Assembly: GCA_938075415.1 (NCBI GenBank)
Contig: CALJHC010000031.1
Coordinates: 1-32,992, forward strand
Direction: 5' to 3'
Length of the DNA: 32,992 bases
Source of the DNA: an uncultured Rubripirellula sp.
GTDB taxonomy: Bacteria > Planctomycetota > Planctomycetia > Pirellulales > Pirellulaceae
Part shown: positions 23,775 to 32,990 of the stretch, piece by piece
Layout: each line of letters starts with the position of its first letter
How positions within the stretch are numbered: position 1 is the first letter of the stretch
Made by a program: the position numbers and the translations under genes
Notes under the pieces: model-generated
What the model was told of the DNA's origin: nothing
The model's database searches: none
The model's input: the letters and a program-made list of their open reading frames with translations, nothing else

Positions 23775-26066
23775 GTGAGTGGATTGCAAATTTCTCTGTT
23801 GATCAACGTTGCAGTATTTTTATCGATTGCTGCCGTCACAGCGGTTGTTGCACCCCGTACGTTCGTCCGCACCCCATTTCTTGTTCTTTTGGGCATCCTT
23901 TATCGCCGCGAAGTCATCGGCTTAGAAAACCTTCCCAAAAAAAGCGGATGCATTATTGTCGGCAATCATGTTTCTTGGCTGGACGGAATCCTGATCCTGT
24001 GGATGCTGCCTCGCAACGTCCGATTTGTCGTCGACGGCAGTAATTTCCGAAACCGCATCCTCCAGTACCTTGCGGGTGCTTTCGGCACGATCCTGATGAT
24101 GCCCAGCCCCAAGTCGATTGGGCGAGCGCTCAAGACCGCACGGGATTCACTCAATGCCTCCGAGGCGGTTGGCATTTTCCCCGAGGGAACGATCACTCGC
24201 ACCGGCCAACTACAGGCTTTCAAACCTGGCATCAAGAAAATTCTCAAAGGCACCGAAGCTGAAATCGTTCCGGTATGGCTCGAAGGAATGTGGGGAAGCA
24301 TCTTTAGCTTCTCCGGCGGTAAATTCTTTCTCAAGCGGCCCCGAGACTTTCGACGCAAACTAACCTTGCACATCGGCCCAACGATGGCAACGGATACGCC
24401 TCTTGAAAAAGTCCGCAGTCAAATCCAATCCCTTGGCGCCCGTGCGGCCTGCGAACGACGCGAATCCTATCCTATCCTCGCCAAACGAATCATTCGCACC
24501 TGGCGACGCCGAGGCCGGCGACTGCAAGCTGCTGATTCACTTGGCAACGAAGCGGGCGGTCGGACGCTGCTCACAAGGGTCCTCGTTTTGCGTCGCGCGC
24601 TCAGACGCGAATTTCTGTCCGATGATGAACAGTTCATTGGCGTACTGTTGCCACCAAGTGTTGGGGGCGTTGCGGTTAACATCGCTTTGGCGATGGACAG
24701 ACGCATCAGCGCCAACCTGAACTATACCGTTAGCAGTAACGTCTTGAATCACTGCATCGACGATGTCGGGATCAAACATGTGCTGACCAGCGAAAAGTTT
24801 TACGACAAACTTGATCTAGAGCTTGATGCGGACGTGGTGAAACTTGAATCACTGAAGGATCGTGTCACCATCATGGATAAGGCCATTGGTTTTGCGCAAG
24901 CCAATCTCATACCAGCGTTCCTGCTTGACTGGATCTTGGGACTTAACAAAATCAAGGCTGATGACCTGCTGACGGTCATCTTTACCAGCGGTTCAACGGG
25001 AATGCCCAAGGGTGTGCAGCTTAGCAACGCGAATATCAGCCACAACGTCGAAGCCATCGATCGTGCGGTTCGGCTTGATTCCAACGACACCGCGTTGGGA
25101 ATCCTGCCCTTCTTTCATTCTTTTGGCTATTCCGTGACACTCTGGGCCGTCAACTTGCTTGGACCCGCCGGTGTTTTCCACTTCAATCCGCTTGACGCGA
25201 AACAGGTTGGCAAACTCGCTGGGAAGTACAAAGCAAGTGTTTTGCTGGCCACTCCGACCTTCCTCAAAGGCTACATGCGTCGTATCACGCCTGAACAATT
25301 TGCAAACCTCGATGTCGTTGTCGTCGGTGCTGAAAAGATGCCCAAGGAACAGTTCGAAGCTTTTGAAAAACGCTTCGGTGTTCGACCAGTGGAAGGCTAT
25401 GGCACCACTGAACTCAGCCCATTGGTTTCCGTTAATATTCCACCCTCACGTTCGCAGGCTAAATTCCAGAAAGATCGACAAGAGGGTTCCGTTGGGCGTC
25501 CACTGCCCGGGGTTGCTGCAAAGATCGTCGAACCAGAAACCGACCGCGAATTGCTCGCTGGCGAAGATGGCATGCTGATGATCACCGGTCCCAATGTCAT
25601 GCAAGGATACGCCAATCGCGAAGAACAGACCCGCGAAGCCATCCAAGATGGCTGGTATGTCACCGGTGACATCGCTCATATCGACTCGGAAGGCTTTATT
25701 TACATCACTGGCCGACTCAAACGTTTCTCAAAAATTGCCGGCGAAATGATCCCTCATGGCAAAGTGGAAGAGGAACTCGAAAAACAACTTCGTGAAGGCG
25801 ACGACGATGACGTCACGAGAGTCTGCGTCACCGCGGTACCGGACGCCAAAAAGGGTGAGAAGCTGATTGTGCTGCACCTGCAGACCGAGCAATCCGTGGA
25901 TGATCTTCGTAAAGGCTTGTCGGAGGTTGGGCTACCAAATCTTTTCATTCCCTCACCCGACAGCTTTTATGTCGTTGACGAGATCCCGATGCTTGGGACA
26001 GGCAAGCTTGATCTGGGCGGGGCAAAGCAGAAAGCCCTCGAGGTGACCGGTCTCGCTGAAGCATGA
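23775..26066 (+). CDS. aas: Aas-like bifunctional lysophospholipid acyltransferase / acyl-ACP synthetase
   Basis: A 763-residue fusion. Residues 1-35 hold a membrane segment. A PlsC-type acyltransferase follows with NHVSWLD (HX4D: His65, Asp70) and FPEGTITRTG (135-144). From about 250 an AMP-forming ligase domain contains the P-loop IFTSGSTGMPKG (402-413), GYGTTELSP, and GWYVTGDIAHIDSEGFIYITGR. The lipid-exporter domain that some Aas proteins carry is absent. The expected job is reacylation of lysophospholipids at the inner membrane, with fatty acid activated by ATP. The start is GTG at 23775. The stop overlaps the ATG of the next gene (ATGA), so the two are coupled. Confidence 0.92.
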   Translation: MSGLQISLLINVAVFLSIAAVTAVVAPRTFVRTPFLVLLGILYRREVIGLENLPKKSGCIIVGNHVSWLDGILILWMLPRNVRFVVDGSNFRNRILQYLAGAFGTILMMPSPKSIGRALKTARDSLNASEAVGIFPEGTITRTGQLQAFKPGIKKILKGTEAEIVPVWLEGMWGSIFSFSGGKFFLKRPRDFRRKLTLHIGPTMATDTPLEKVRSQIQSLGARAACERRESYPILAKRIIRTWRRRGRRLQAADSLGNEAGGRTLLTRVLVLRRALRREFLSDDEQFIGVLLPPSVGGVAVNIALAMDRRISANLNYTVSSNVLNHCIDDVGIKHVLTSEKFYDKLDLELDADVVKLESLKDRVTIMDKAIGFAQANLIPAFLLDWILGLNKIKADDLLTVIFTSGSTGMPKGVQLSNANISHNVEAIDRAVRLDSNDTALGILPFFHSFGYSVTLWAVNLLGPAGVFHFNPLDAKQVGKLAGKYKASVLLATPTFLKGYMRRITPEQFANLDVVVVGAEKMPKEQFEAFEKRFGVRPVEGYGTTELSPLVSVNIPPSRSQAKFQKDRQEGSVGRPLPGVAAKIVEPETDRELLAGEDGMLMITGPNVMQGYANREEQTREAIQDGWYVTGDIAHIDSEGFIYITGRLKRFSKIAGEMIPHGKVEEELEKQLREGDDDDVTRVCVTAVPDAKKGEKLIVLHLQTEQSVDDLRKGLSEVGLPNLFIPSPDSFYVVDEIPMLGTGKLDLGGAKQKALEVTGLAEA

Positions 26067-27097
26067 TCACCCTGCTCGATGGCCCAATGGGCACTGAACT
26101 CGCTGCACGCGGTGTCTGCGTTGACAACGAGCAGTGGAGCGCCGTGGCCATCGATTCCGCGCCGAACGTTGTGTCAGAAATTCACCGTGACTACATCGTT
26201 GCCGGTGCAACGATTCACACCGCCAACACTTTTCGTACTCGCAGACGCCAGGTTGGCTCTAACTGGCGGCGTCTCACCGAAAGGGCAGTTGCAATTGCCC
26301 AGAAGGAAGTGACAGAGGCTTTAAAACCCTTCACTCACTTCCGCAGCAATGCCCCAGCAGAACAAGCAACCGGGAAAGACGATAAGACCGCTGGCCCATT
26401 GACGGTGGCTACTCCTCAGCGTCTGCGCATTGCCGGCAGCCTTGCTCCGATCGCTGACTGCTATCGCCCAGATCAGTCACCCGGACGGCGCAGCCTGCAA
26501 GATCATTGCCAGATGGCTCGCTGCCTGCATGACTCTGGTTGTGATCTGATTATTTGTGAAACGTTCGCCAATTTCGAAGAAGCCGAAGTGGCAGTCGAGC
26601 AAGCCATTCAAACTAATTGCGAAACCTGGATCGCTCTGACCGCTGGACCCCGTGCGGATCTGATGACGCCAAAGATGATGGCAAACCTCGCCAAACGTTG
26701 TGTAAATCTCGGATGCCGTGCGGTCATCATCAACTGCACCGATGCTCATCAAACCCTGCCGTACCTTCAGGCAATTGAAACCGCAAACCTCGCTGTTCCC
26801 TTGGGAGTCTCGGCTAATGCGGGCCCGAAAGAGGCTGGACTTGGCTGGCTAAATTCTACCGATGAAAAAAAACATGCCGTCGCTTCATTGCGTTATCTGG
26901 AATTCGCTCGGCAATGGGTTGAATCTGGCGCTTCCATTCTCGGTGGTTGTTGTGGAACCACACCGAGACACATCAAGGCGTTAGCTCAACATTTTAAAAC
27001 GACCAGTCACACCGAAGTGACCAGGCCAAGAAAACAGAAACCGTCGAGAGTGACTTTTTCAAACCCCAAACAGAATACCAAAACGTTTGACGAGTAG
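26063..27097 (+). CDS. homocysteine S-methyltransferase family protein
   Basis: A 344-residue (beta/alpha)8 enzyme of the Pfam S-methyl_trans family. LLDGPMGTEL opens the barrel; the three zinc cysteines are Cys225 (IINCTD) and Cys296-Cys297 (GGCCGTTPRHI). It transfers a methyl group to homocysteine or a related thiol from a donor such as S-methylmethionine or betaine. The donor cannot be told. No cobalamin or folate domain is fused. ATG at 26063 overlaps the Aas-like stop by four bases, giving translational coupling to a lipid enzyme. This is an unexpected pairing that may reflect methyl supply or only compact packing. Confidence 0.9.
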   Translation: MITLLDGPMGTELAARGVCVDNEQWSAVAIDSAPNVVSEIHRDYIVAGATIHTANTFRTRRRQVGSNWRRLTERAVAIAQKEVTEALKPFTHFRSNAPAEQATGKDDKTAGPLTVATPQRLRIAGSLAPIADCYRPDQSPGRRSLQDHCQMARCLHDSGCDLIICETFANFEEAEVAVEQAIQTNCETWIALTAGPRADLMTPKMMANLAKRCVNLGCRAVIINCTDAHQTLPYLQAIETANLAVPLGVSANAGPKEAGLGWLNSTDEKKHAVASLRYLEFARQWVESGASILGGCCGTTPRHIKALAQHFKTTSHTEVTRPRKQKPSRVTFSNPKQNTKTFDE

Positions 27098-27307
27098 CTC
27101 GCCTCGATGGAGTGGGCGATAAATAATTTCGGCAACCATCCTGAAACGTCGACCTCGTGGAATCCGGTCACTCCTGGTGAATCGCCTGAAATTGAGTTAG
27201 CCATCATTGATCGATCCTTCTCAACGACTCAGATCCGGAAACCGATTCGCAAACCCGACAGCCTGACTTCAACGCTCGAATTTTCGAAATCAACAAGATT
27301 AAAAGGC

Positions 27308-28312
27308 TTATCCATCCCCCACCCCCGCAACCCCTTGGGGATCAGGCAACAGCAAAGAAACCGCACGATCAAGCATTCGAAGGCGAAGAGGAAGATGACC
27401 TTCGAAATCACCATCAATCTGGAATGGCACTTCGCAACCCGCCTCAATCAGGACCTCTCTGGATCGAAGTCGAACCACGGACGCGTCACGGAAATGCCTG
27501 CCTTGGAAGATCTTCAACACGTATCCCAATCCGCTCCAGATCGACCTTCGCTGAAAAAGCACCACATCAAACTTACCGTCACTTGGATCTGCCTCGGGTT
27601 CAATTCGCAAACCACCTCCGTACTGCGGCAGATTGAAGGCCATTGCCCACCCGCAACTGAATTCGCGACCATCATCCAGACGAACCTTGAGTGGTGGGAA
27701 CCGGTAACGAAACATCGAGTGTGCAACCGGTGGCAAGTAACTAATGCGGCGGATGTGTCCTTGACGTGTCTCGTGCAAACGCTTGACCACCGCCGCGTCG
27801 AACCCCGCAGTTGCCATGATGAGAAAAATTCGATCGTTCGCCATTCCCGCGTCGATCTTGCTGACCTGACCGAATCGCAAGGTTGCTAAAACAGCATCTG
27901 CAGAACGGCTCAGTGAAAACTGTTGTGATACTAAATTTTCGGTCCCCATCGGCATGGGAAGTAGCAAGATCGAAGTGTCTTGTTCGCCCATTGAAGTCGA
28001 CGGCGCCGACGAATTAACATTTTCAGAAGAGGAGGGGTCACCCTGCTCCGAGGCAATAATCAACGAAGCTGCCAACGACAACGTCCCATCACCACCAGCA
28101 GCGATCACCACCGTCTGACAAAATTGCTCGCGATCGCCCAGCCTTTCTCGCATCAGTTCGATGCTGCTAATCACCTCGCAATGCACCGATTCCGCATCGA
28201 GGGATTGTTGCAGGATGGGGATCTCGTCGCGTCCGGCGCCGGACCCCGCTTTGGCACTGGTCAGGATCAGCACGCGTAGTTTCGAGGGGGACTCAAATCG
28301 ATCGGTTTTCAC
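27308..28312 (-). CDS. diacylglycerol/lipid kinase family protein
   Basis: A 334-residue DAGK-catalytic-domain protein. AGGDGTLS (72-79) is the nucleotide-binding GGDGT motif. PMPMGTENLVSQQF stands where most members have P(L/M)GTGNDLA. IDAGMANDRIFLIMATAGFDAAVV is the usual core block, and PFQIDGD near the C-terminus matches the conserved end. It likely phosphorylates a lipid at the inner-membrane surface. The ATG at 28312 gives the expected N-terminus before RVLILTSAKAG. It is convergent with the Aas/methyltransferase pair, 210 bp apart, so the cluster has a lipid flavour. Confidence 0.88.
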   Translation of the reverse strand: MKTDRFESPSKLRVLILTSAKAGSGAGRDEIPILQQSLDAESVHCEVISSIELMRERLGDREQFCQTVVIAAGGDGTLSLAASLIIASEQGDPSSSENVNSSAPSTSMGEQDTSILLLPMPMGTENLVSQQFSLSRSADAVLATLRFGQVSKIDAGMANDRIFLIMATAGFDAAVVKRLHETRQGHIRRISYLPPVAHSMFRYRFPPLKVRLDDGREFSCGWAMAFNLPQYGGGLRIEPEADPSDGKFDVVLFQRRSIWSGLGYVLKIFQGRHFRDASVVRLRSREVLIEAGCEVPFQIDGDFEGHLPLRLRMLDRAVSLLLPDPQGVAGVGDG

Positions 28313-29086
28313 GAGCTGACCTTCGTTTCCAAATTTCGTATTAAGACCTGCAACAGAACAATGATAACCGACACCCCACCCCAGTCATTCGATTGCTTGG
28401 CACCGTGCAGTTAAAAAAACAACAACTGCAATTCCGATCCTGCATGAATTGCGAAATAAAAGAAATCTGCGAAACCCCAATTCGGGTGAGCAACGCCGGT
28501 GAGTGCCGCAAGGCTTGATGCGAACCGTGGAACGCGAAACAGAGAGTGGATGACGGTGGCCTCTTCAACTTGCGGATTGCGACTTGCGGATTGCGGATTG
28601 CGACTTGCGACTTGCGACTTGCGACTTGCGATGGACTTCGTGGCCTGGCAAGTGGCCGAACACGGTAACCCACAACTGCTTTGTATCAGTGATCCAAACA
28701 TTTAACTCCGGACCCATTCACTGTCTTGTTAGTCGACAGTAGTCTTCAATTCTCAGGACACAAACGACGCCAGGTCGGCGCGTCAACCTTTGGCTGCCCA
28801 TCATAAGAGACCTACCTCAAGCGGTCGAAACATCGAGGGTGAATCCATTAAGAGCCCTCAAAGGGACGCAACTTACGTGAAACCCAAGCGTGAAACCAAA
28901 ACGTTTGGTCCACTCTGAGCAGAAAACTTCCAACAAATTTGCCAATTACTCTAATGAATCACTGCTGCATTTAGGAAATCTGGCTTGTGGCCGCTTCCCC
29001 TCGGTTGGTAATTACCGACTTCCGAACTGCGCCGTCCGTGCCGCAATTCGGCAATCGAATCACACACGAGAGACGGTCCCTGCGGC
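28313..29086. other. 774-bp gap between divergent kinase and POTRA genes
   Basis: I see no gene. The heptamer array at 28570-28632 is the only strong structure; the minus frames that cross it (SRKSQVASR-like translations) are artefacts of the repeat. The promoter of the POTRA/barrel pair must lie in the right half. Confidence 0.55.
28570..28632 (+). repeat. 7-bp tandem array, nine units
   Basis: Nine consecutive heptamers TTGCG(A/G)(A/C/T): GA, AC, GA, GA, AC, AC, AC, AC, AT in order. The pattern of two alternating variants suggests expansion by slippage. Confidence 0.95.
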
Positions 29087-30550
29087 ATGCCATCAGGTTT
29101 TAAAACGTTGAACTGCCTAAAACATGAAGTGATCAGTGCTGGCGTAATCCCGCGTCTGATTGCACGCTGCCCGCGTCGTAGGACGCTTTGGGCCTTGCTG
29201 ATGATAATCACCGCCACACCTGCTTGGGCTCAATTCGGTGGCGGCATGGGACCCGGCGGTGGATCACCGATGCCCGGCCAGGAAGAAAAACCGAAATTTC
29301 GTGATTACATCCACAATCAGGATGGTCTGACGATTCACCGCGAGAAAGGCGATGCCGTCGTCGCTTCAGTTAAAGTGATTGGCAATCAAACCATCAGTAG
29401 CCACCAGATTCAACAGAAACTTCAAACGAGACAAAAACGCTTCTACGATTACGAGACCGTACTTGGTGATGTCCGTCGCCTCAATGACTTGGGGTCATTT
29501 GACCACGTCACCTTCGATATTGATGAAAAAAAAGATGGGGTGCATGTCACCTTTTCAGTGCACGAACGCCCGGCAGTTTCCAAGGTTGTCTTTCATGGCA
29601 ATCGAGGACTCAACGAGAGGGAACTCACGGGGCGAGCAGGAATCGAAGCCAAAGATCCGCTGAACGAGTTTTCCATCGAGTCAAGTCGTCGTCGGCTGAT
29701 GGACTATTACCGCGAAGAAGGCTTCAATCAAGTTTCCATCACGACACAAATCGGTGTCGAGGATGACGATCGACTGGTGTTGTTCCGAATTAATGAAGGT
29801 CCAAAAGAACGCGTTGCAGAGATTTCGATTGAGGGCAACAGCGTGGTGAGTGAAGCTCGTCTGCTGAAAATCATCAACAGCCGCGGCCCCATGTTCGGAG
29901 TCGTCACTTACATGAGCAACGTCGCGGATCTCAATAAAATTGACCGTGATGTCGATGTGCTCGCTGGCTACTACCACAACCTTGGGTTCTTGACCGCGAC
30001 GGTCGGCAGGAAACTGCAGTATGACAAAAGTGGCAAGTGGCTCACGGTGAATTTTGTCATTAACGAAGGCCCGAGATTCAAAATTAATGATGTCAAAATC
30101 ATCGGCAACGAGTTCGTCACCAAAGATTCTTTGCGAGCACGTTTGGAATTGAAATCAGGTGACATGTTTAACGGAACGGTGATGCGACGCGATGTGGGCG
30201 AAATCGTTTATGGATACGGAGAACTGGGTTTCATCTACGCCGAGGTCGAACCCAAAACTGTCATGAGAGACGAAGCCAATCTCGTTGACCTGGTCTACGA
30301 CGTCAGCGAGGGTGATCGATGGAAAGTCGGTCAAATCCGCGTCAACATCGAAGGCGAACCTCATTTGATGCGTGAGACAACCATGCTCAATCTCGTCGAC
30401 CTCCGCGAGGGCGATTGGATCGATCGACGCACGTTAGAGCTGAACCGAAAGCGGATCGAAAGAAGCCAATTGCTGGAAACAAATCCGCAAGTCGCTGACC
30501 CACCCGATATCAAAGTGGTTCCCCGCAACGACTACCTTGACACACTTTAA
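29087..30550 (+). CDS. POTRA-only Omp85/BamA-type protein
   Basis: A 487-residue secreted protein with signal peptide RRRTLWALLMIITATPAWA cleaved before QF (about residue 48/49). A Gly/Pro-rich linker follows, then five POTRA-like repeats at about 91-161, 162-240, 241-329, 330-410 and 411-480. Each starts with an I..I.GN-type strand (VVASVKVIGN, SKVVFHGN, VAEISIEGN, INDVKIIGN) and most end in EGP/EGD. Five POTRAs is the BamA number, yet the protein stops without any beta-barrel. The barrel is in the next gene, 113 bp downstream on the same strand. The start is uncertain: ATG at 29087 or a downstream GTG at 29129. The role should be outer-membrane protein assembly together with the barrel protein. 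Confidence 0.88.
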   Translation: MPSGFKTLNCLKHEVISAGVIPRLIARCPRRRTLWALLMIITATPAWAQFGGGMGPGGGSPMPGQEEKPKFRDYIHNQDGLTIHREKGDAVVASVKVIGNQTISSHQIQQKLQTRQKRFYDYETVLGDVRRLNDLGSFDHVTFDIDEKKDGVHVTFSVHERPAVSKVVFHGNRGLNERELTGRAGIEAKDPLNEFSIESSRRRLMDYYREEGFNQVSITTQIGVEDDDRLVLFRINEGPKERVAEISIEGNSVVSEARLLKIINSRGPMFGVVTYMSNVADLNKIDRDVDVLAGYYHNLGFLTATVGRKLQYDKSGKWLTVNFVINEGPRFKINDVKIIGNEFVTKDSLRARLELKSGDMFNGTVMRRDVGEIVYGYGELGFIYAEVEPKTVMRDEANLVDLVYDVSEGDRWKVGQIRVNIEGEPHLMRETTMLNLVDLREGDWIDRRTLELNRKRIERSQLLETNPQVADPPDIKVVPRNDYLDTL

Positions 30551-30663
30551 AAACCGCCCCCGTCGTCAACGATCAATCCTTATCAAACTGCCGGATCGAT
30601 TTGGCGACATTTGCCACGACCATTCTCAGACTAAACTCAACCAATAGTAACGCAGCTGACCGC

Positions 30664-32583
30664 ATGAAGGATTCAATGTGCTCGCCAAATGGCCGCTTTC
30701 CAAGCCGCCTCGCGATGACAATCACTTCGCTGATTTGCATCAGCGGTTGCGTGGGTCCCGGGCTGCGTTCGAATTCATTCCTGAACAAGACACCGGCCGA
30801 CAGCGTGGCAACGACTGACACACCGTCGTTCGAGCGAGGATCCACTGCAGCAAGATCCACTGAGGCAAGTTCCAATCAGTTCGGGCACCCCACCTCGACC
30901 GACTTAACCCCCAACGATTCTGGGGATCGACAATCGATTGTCACCAACCCCAGTCTCCCAAACAATAACCGGTCTGCTTCGATTTCCGACGCACAACCCT
31001 CCGACCAAACCGTCGCGTTGGAATTAGGCCAACCCGTTAACCCGCCTGAATTACTTCAACAGGTTTCCGGTGAACGCTTCGGCCACTTCAATGCAGCAAA
31101 CGCCGATGTCAAATCGGCCTACTACACCGAACCAACATCCACTTCCAACCATCCCTCCCAAGCAGCAAGTGACTCCGTCTACCGATTGCTGGACGAGTCG
31201 TCAAATTCGAACGTGACGACTGCTCAGATGCCCGCACCGCCAATCAGTCAGCCAAGCCCCAACTGGGGAGACCAATCCATGGTGGTTCCGGCCGGGAATC
31301 AGACACCCTACGTGGCTCGCCAATTTCCAACCACTGGCCAAACCATCGCCGCACCACCAGCGCCAGGAACGCGTCTGCCAGCGCCACCGACCGTCGCGCC
31401 AAATGTTGGTCAGAATGATCCTGCCGGCAGTGTTTCTTCCCCAACGGATTTAGATCCCTACGCCCCAAACAATACGTACTCTGCTTTTCAAGGACCGCGA
31501 GTTCGCGAAGCGGATTTGATCATCAATGGTTTTCCGGCTCGAACGGGCCGAATCATGCTTGGTGGAGCGGTCAACAGTGATGCCGGAATCACGGGGCAAT
31601 TGACCATCGATGAGCGTAACTTCGACATCACGCGTTGGCCGAAATCGTTTCGAGATATGTTCAGCGGAACAGCGTTCCGAGGCGCCGGGCAGACATTTCG
31701 GCTGGAAGCGGCACCGGGCAGTGTTTTCAAACGTTACACCCTGCAGTTCGCGGACCCGAATTTATTGGGATACCTCCCCATCAGCATGTCGGTAAGCGGC
31801 TTTCTTTACGACCGACGCTTTGATGATTGGGACGAGGAAAGAATGGGTGGACGATTATCATTCGGCTATCGCATCACCCCGGATCTCTCCATCAGCGCTG
31901 GTGTGACCGGCCAAAATGTGGCGATCACCGATCCTCGTCTCCTCGGCGAGCCGTTACTTGATGAAGCGTTGGGCGATAATGGGCTTTGGAGTGGTGAGGT
32001 TTCACTAAAGCATGACACCCGCAACACACCGATTCAGGCCTCCGAAGGTCACTATCTCGAATTTTCTTTCGAAGAAGTCTTCGGCGACTACGAGTATTCC
32101 AGGTTTGAACTGGAAGCACGCCAATACTGGCTTTTGAGTGAACGCGCCGATGGATCGGGTAAGCAAACCTTATCCTATTCGGGCCGACTGGGATTCAGTG
32201 GTGAAGAAACACCCATCTTTGAGAACTTCTTTGCCGGTGGTTACGCCACATTGCGTGGCTTTGATTTTCGCGGAGCAAGTCCGGTGGGTGCCACCGGAGT
32301 GGAGGTTGGCGGCCGATTCCAATGGCTCAATACAGTGGAATACATGTTTCCTCTTACGGCGGATGACGCGTTCCGAGGCGTCGCCTTCATGGATTTCGGG
32401 ACGGTGGAAAGAAACATTGACTTGAATTCGGATCAATTCCGAGTCGCCCCAGGCTTTGGACTTCGTGTTGCCATTCCAATGCTCGGTCCCGCACCACTAG
32501 CCTTTGATTTTGCCTATCCGGTTGCCAAGGCCGATACGGACCAAGAGCGGGTATTCAGTTTCTACATGAGCATGATTCGCTAA
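30664..32583 (+). CDS. Omp85/BamA-type barrel protein with lipoprotein-like signal, no POTRA
   Basis: A 639-residue protein from ATG at 30664 (the frame is open from 30601). The N-terminus FPSRLAMTITSLICISGC fits a lipoprotein signal with Cys29 as lipidated residue. Residues 30 to about 275 are a Ser/Pro/Gln/Asn-rich linker without repeats. Then comes the Omp85 C-terminal part: GRIMLGGAVNSDAGITGQL, AFRGAGQTFRLEAAPG, the strand-rich barrel, and the L6 motif LRGF (Arg531). It ends with PLAFDFAYPVAK and SFYMSMIR. POTRA domains are missing here but are encoded by the gene just upstream. Barrel identity is firm; lipidation is a prediction from the motif. Confidence 0.88.
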   Translation: MKDSMCSPNGRFPSRLAMTITSLICISGCVGPGLRSNSFLNKTPADSVATTDTPSFERGSTAARSTEASSNQFGHPTSTDLTPNDSGDRQSIVTNPSLPNNNRSASISDAQPSDQTVALELGQPVNPPELLQQVSGERFGHFNAANADVKSAYYTEPTSTSNHPSQAASDSVYRLLDESSNSNVTTAQMPAPPISQPSPNWGDQSMVVPAGNQTPYVARQFPTTGQTIAAPPAPGTRLPAPPTVAPNVGQNDPAGSVSSPTDLDPYAPNNTYSAFQGPRVREADLIINGFPARTGRIMLGGAVNSDAGITGQLTIDERNFDITRWPKSFRDMFSGTAFRGAGQTFRLEAAPGSVFKRYTLQFADPNLLGYLPISMSVSGFLYDRRFDDWDEERMGGRLSFGYRITPDLSISAGVTGQNVAITDPRLLGEPLLDEALGDNGLWSGEVSLKHDTRNTPIQASEGHYLEFSFEEVFGDYEYSRFELEARQYWLLSERADGSGKQTLSYSGRLGFSGEETPIFENFFAGGYATLRGFDFRGASPVGATGVEVGGRFQWLNTVEYMFPLTADDAFRGVAFMDFGTVERNIDLNSDQFRVAPGFGLRVAIPMLGPAPLAFDFAYPVAKADTDQERVFSFYMSMIR

Positions 32584-32917
32584 ACGACGGAGAAAGCGGG
32601 CATCAAAAATGCTCGGCCATCTTACGCATCATCCACTCCGCGATTTTCCCACATGGTGCGGCAGAAAGCCGGTAATGGTTCAACGCCAGCATCGACGCTC
32701 TTGGAAGAAAAAAAGAAGGTTCTAGCCGATACGAAATCCGCCAGATTCCGCCAGATTCCGGCGGCCGGATCTTCAATCCGCTACAACCGTCAGAAACATC
32801 GGATTGCCGAAAAAGACGCAAGTTTTGAGGGCAAAACGGCTCTTGCGAATGCTGCTCCGGTTGAGTACATTTCGTCCTCTACAGGATCGGTGGGAGAATT
32901 CGCTCCAAACTGATCAA
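32584..32917. other. gap before tRNA-Asn
   Basis: I see no convincing gene. The gap holds a short 10-bp tandem repeat (CCAGATTCCG twice, 32741-32760). An open minus frame at 32603-32821 has no supporting features. Confidence 0.5.
32741..32760 (+). repeat. 10-bp tandem repeat, two copies
   Basis: CCAGATTCCG occurs twice in direct succession, with a partial third copy (TCCG) before it. Confidence 0.85.
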
Positions 32918-32990
32918 TCCCCTGTAGCTCAGTTGGTAGAGCAGGTGGCTGTTAACCACCTTGTCGCAGGTTCGAGTCCTGCCGGGGGAG
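32918..32990 (+). tRNA. tRNA-Asn (anticodon GTT)
   Basis: The acceptor strands TCCCCTG (32918-32924) and CGGGGGA (32983-32989) pair with one G-T, and the discriminator is G at 32990. The D-arm is GCTCAGTTGGTAGAGC, the anticodon stem GGTGG/CCACC encloses CTGTTAA with anticodon GTT, and the T-arm is GCAGGTTCGAGTCCTGC. CCA is not encoded; the window ends two bases later. Confidence 0.97.

Noticed and set aside
27107..27889. 260-codon plus-strand open frame
   Set aside because: It is antisense to the lipid kinase gene, which has clear motifs; composition looks like a shadow, with no ribosome site.
28570..28632. CRISPR array
   Set aside because: The repeats are 7 bp and directly adjacent, with no unique spacers and no cas genes nearby.
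28341..28701. Minus-strand frames with a SRKSQVASR-like repeat protein
   Set aside because: The apparent peptide repeat is only the translation of the heptamer DNA array; no start signal or conserved flank.
32603..32821. 72-codon minus-strand frame before tRNA-Asn
   Set aside because: Crosses the 10-bp tandem repeat, has no recognisable motif and no supporting start signal.
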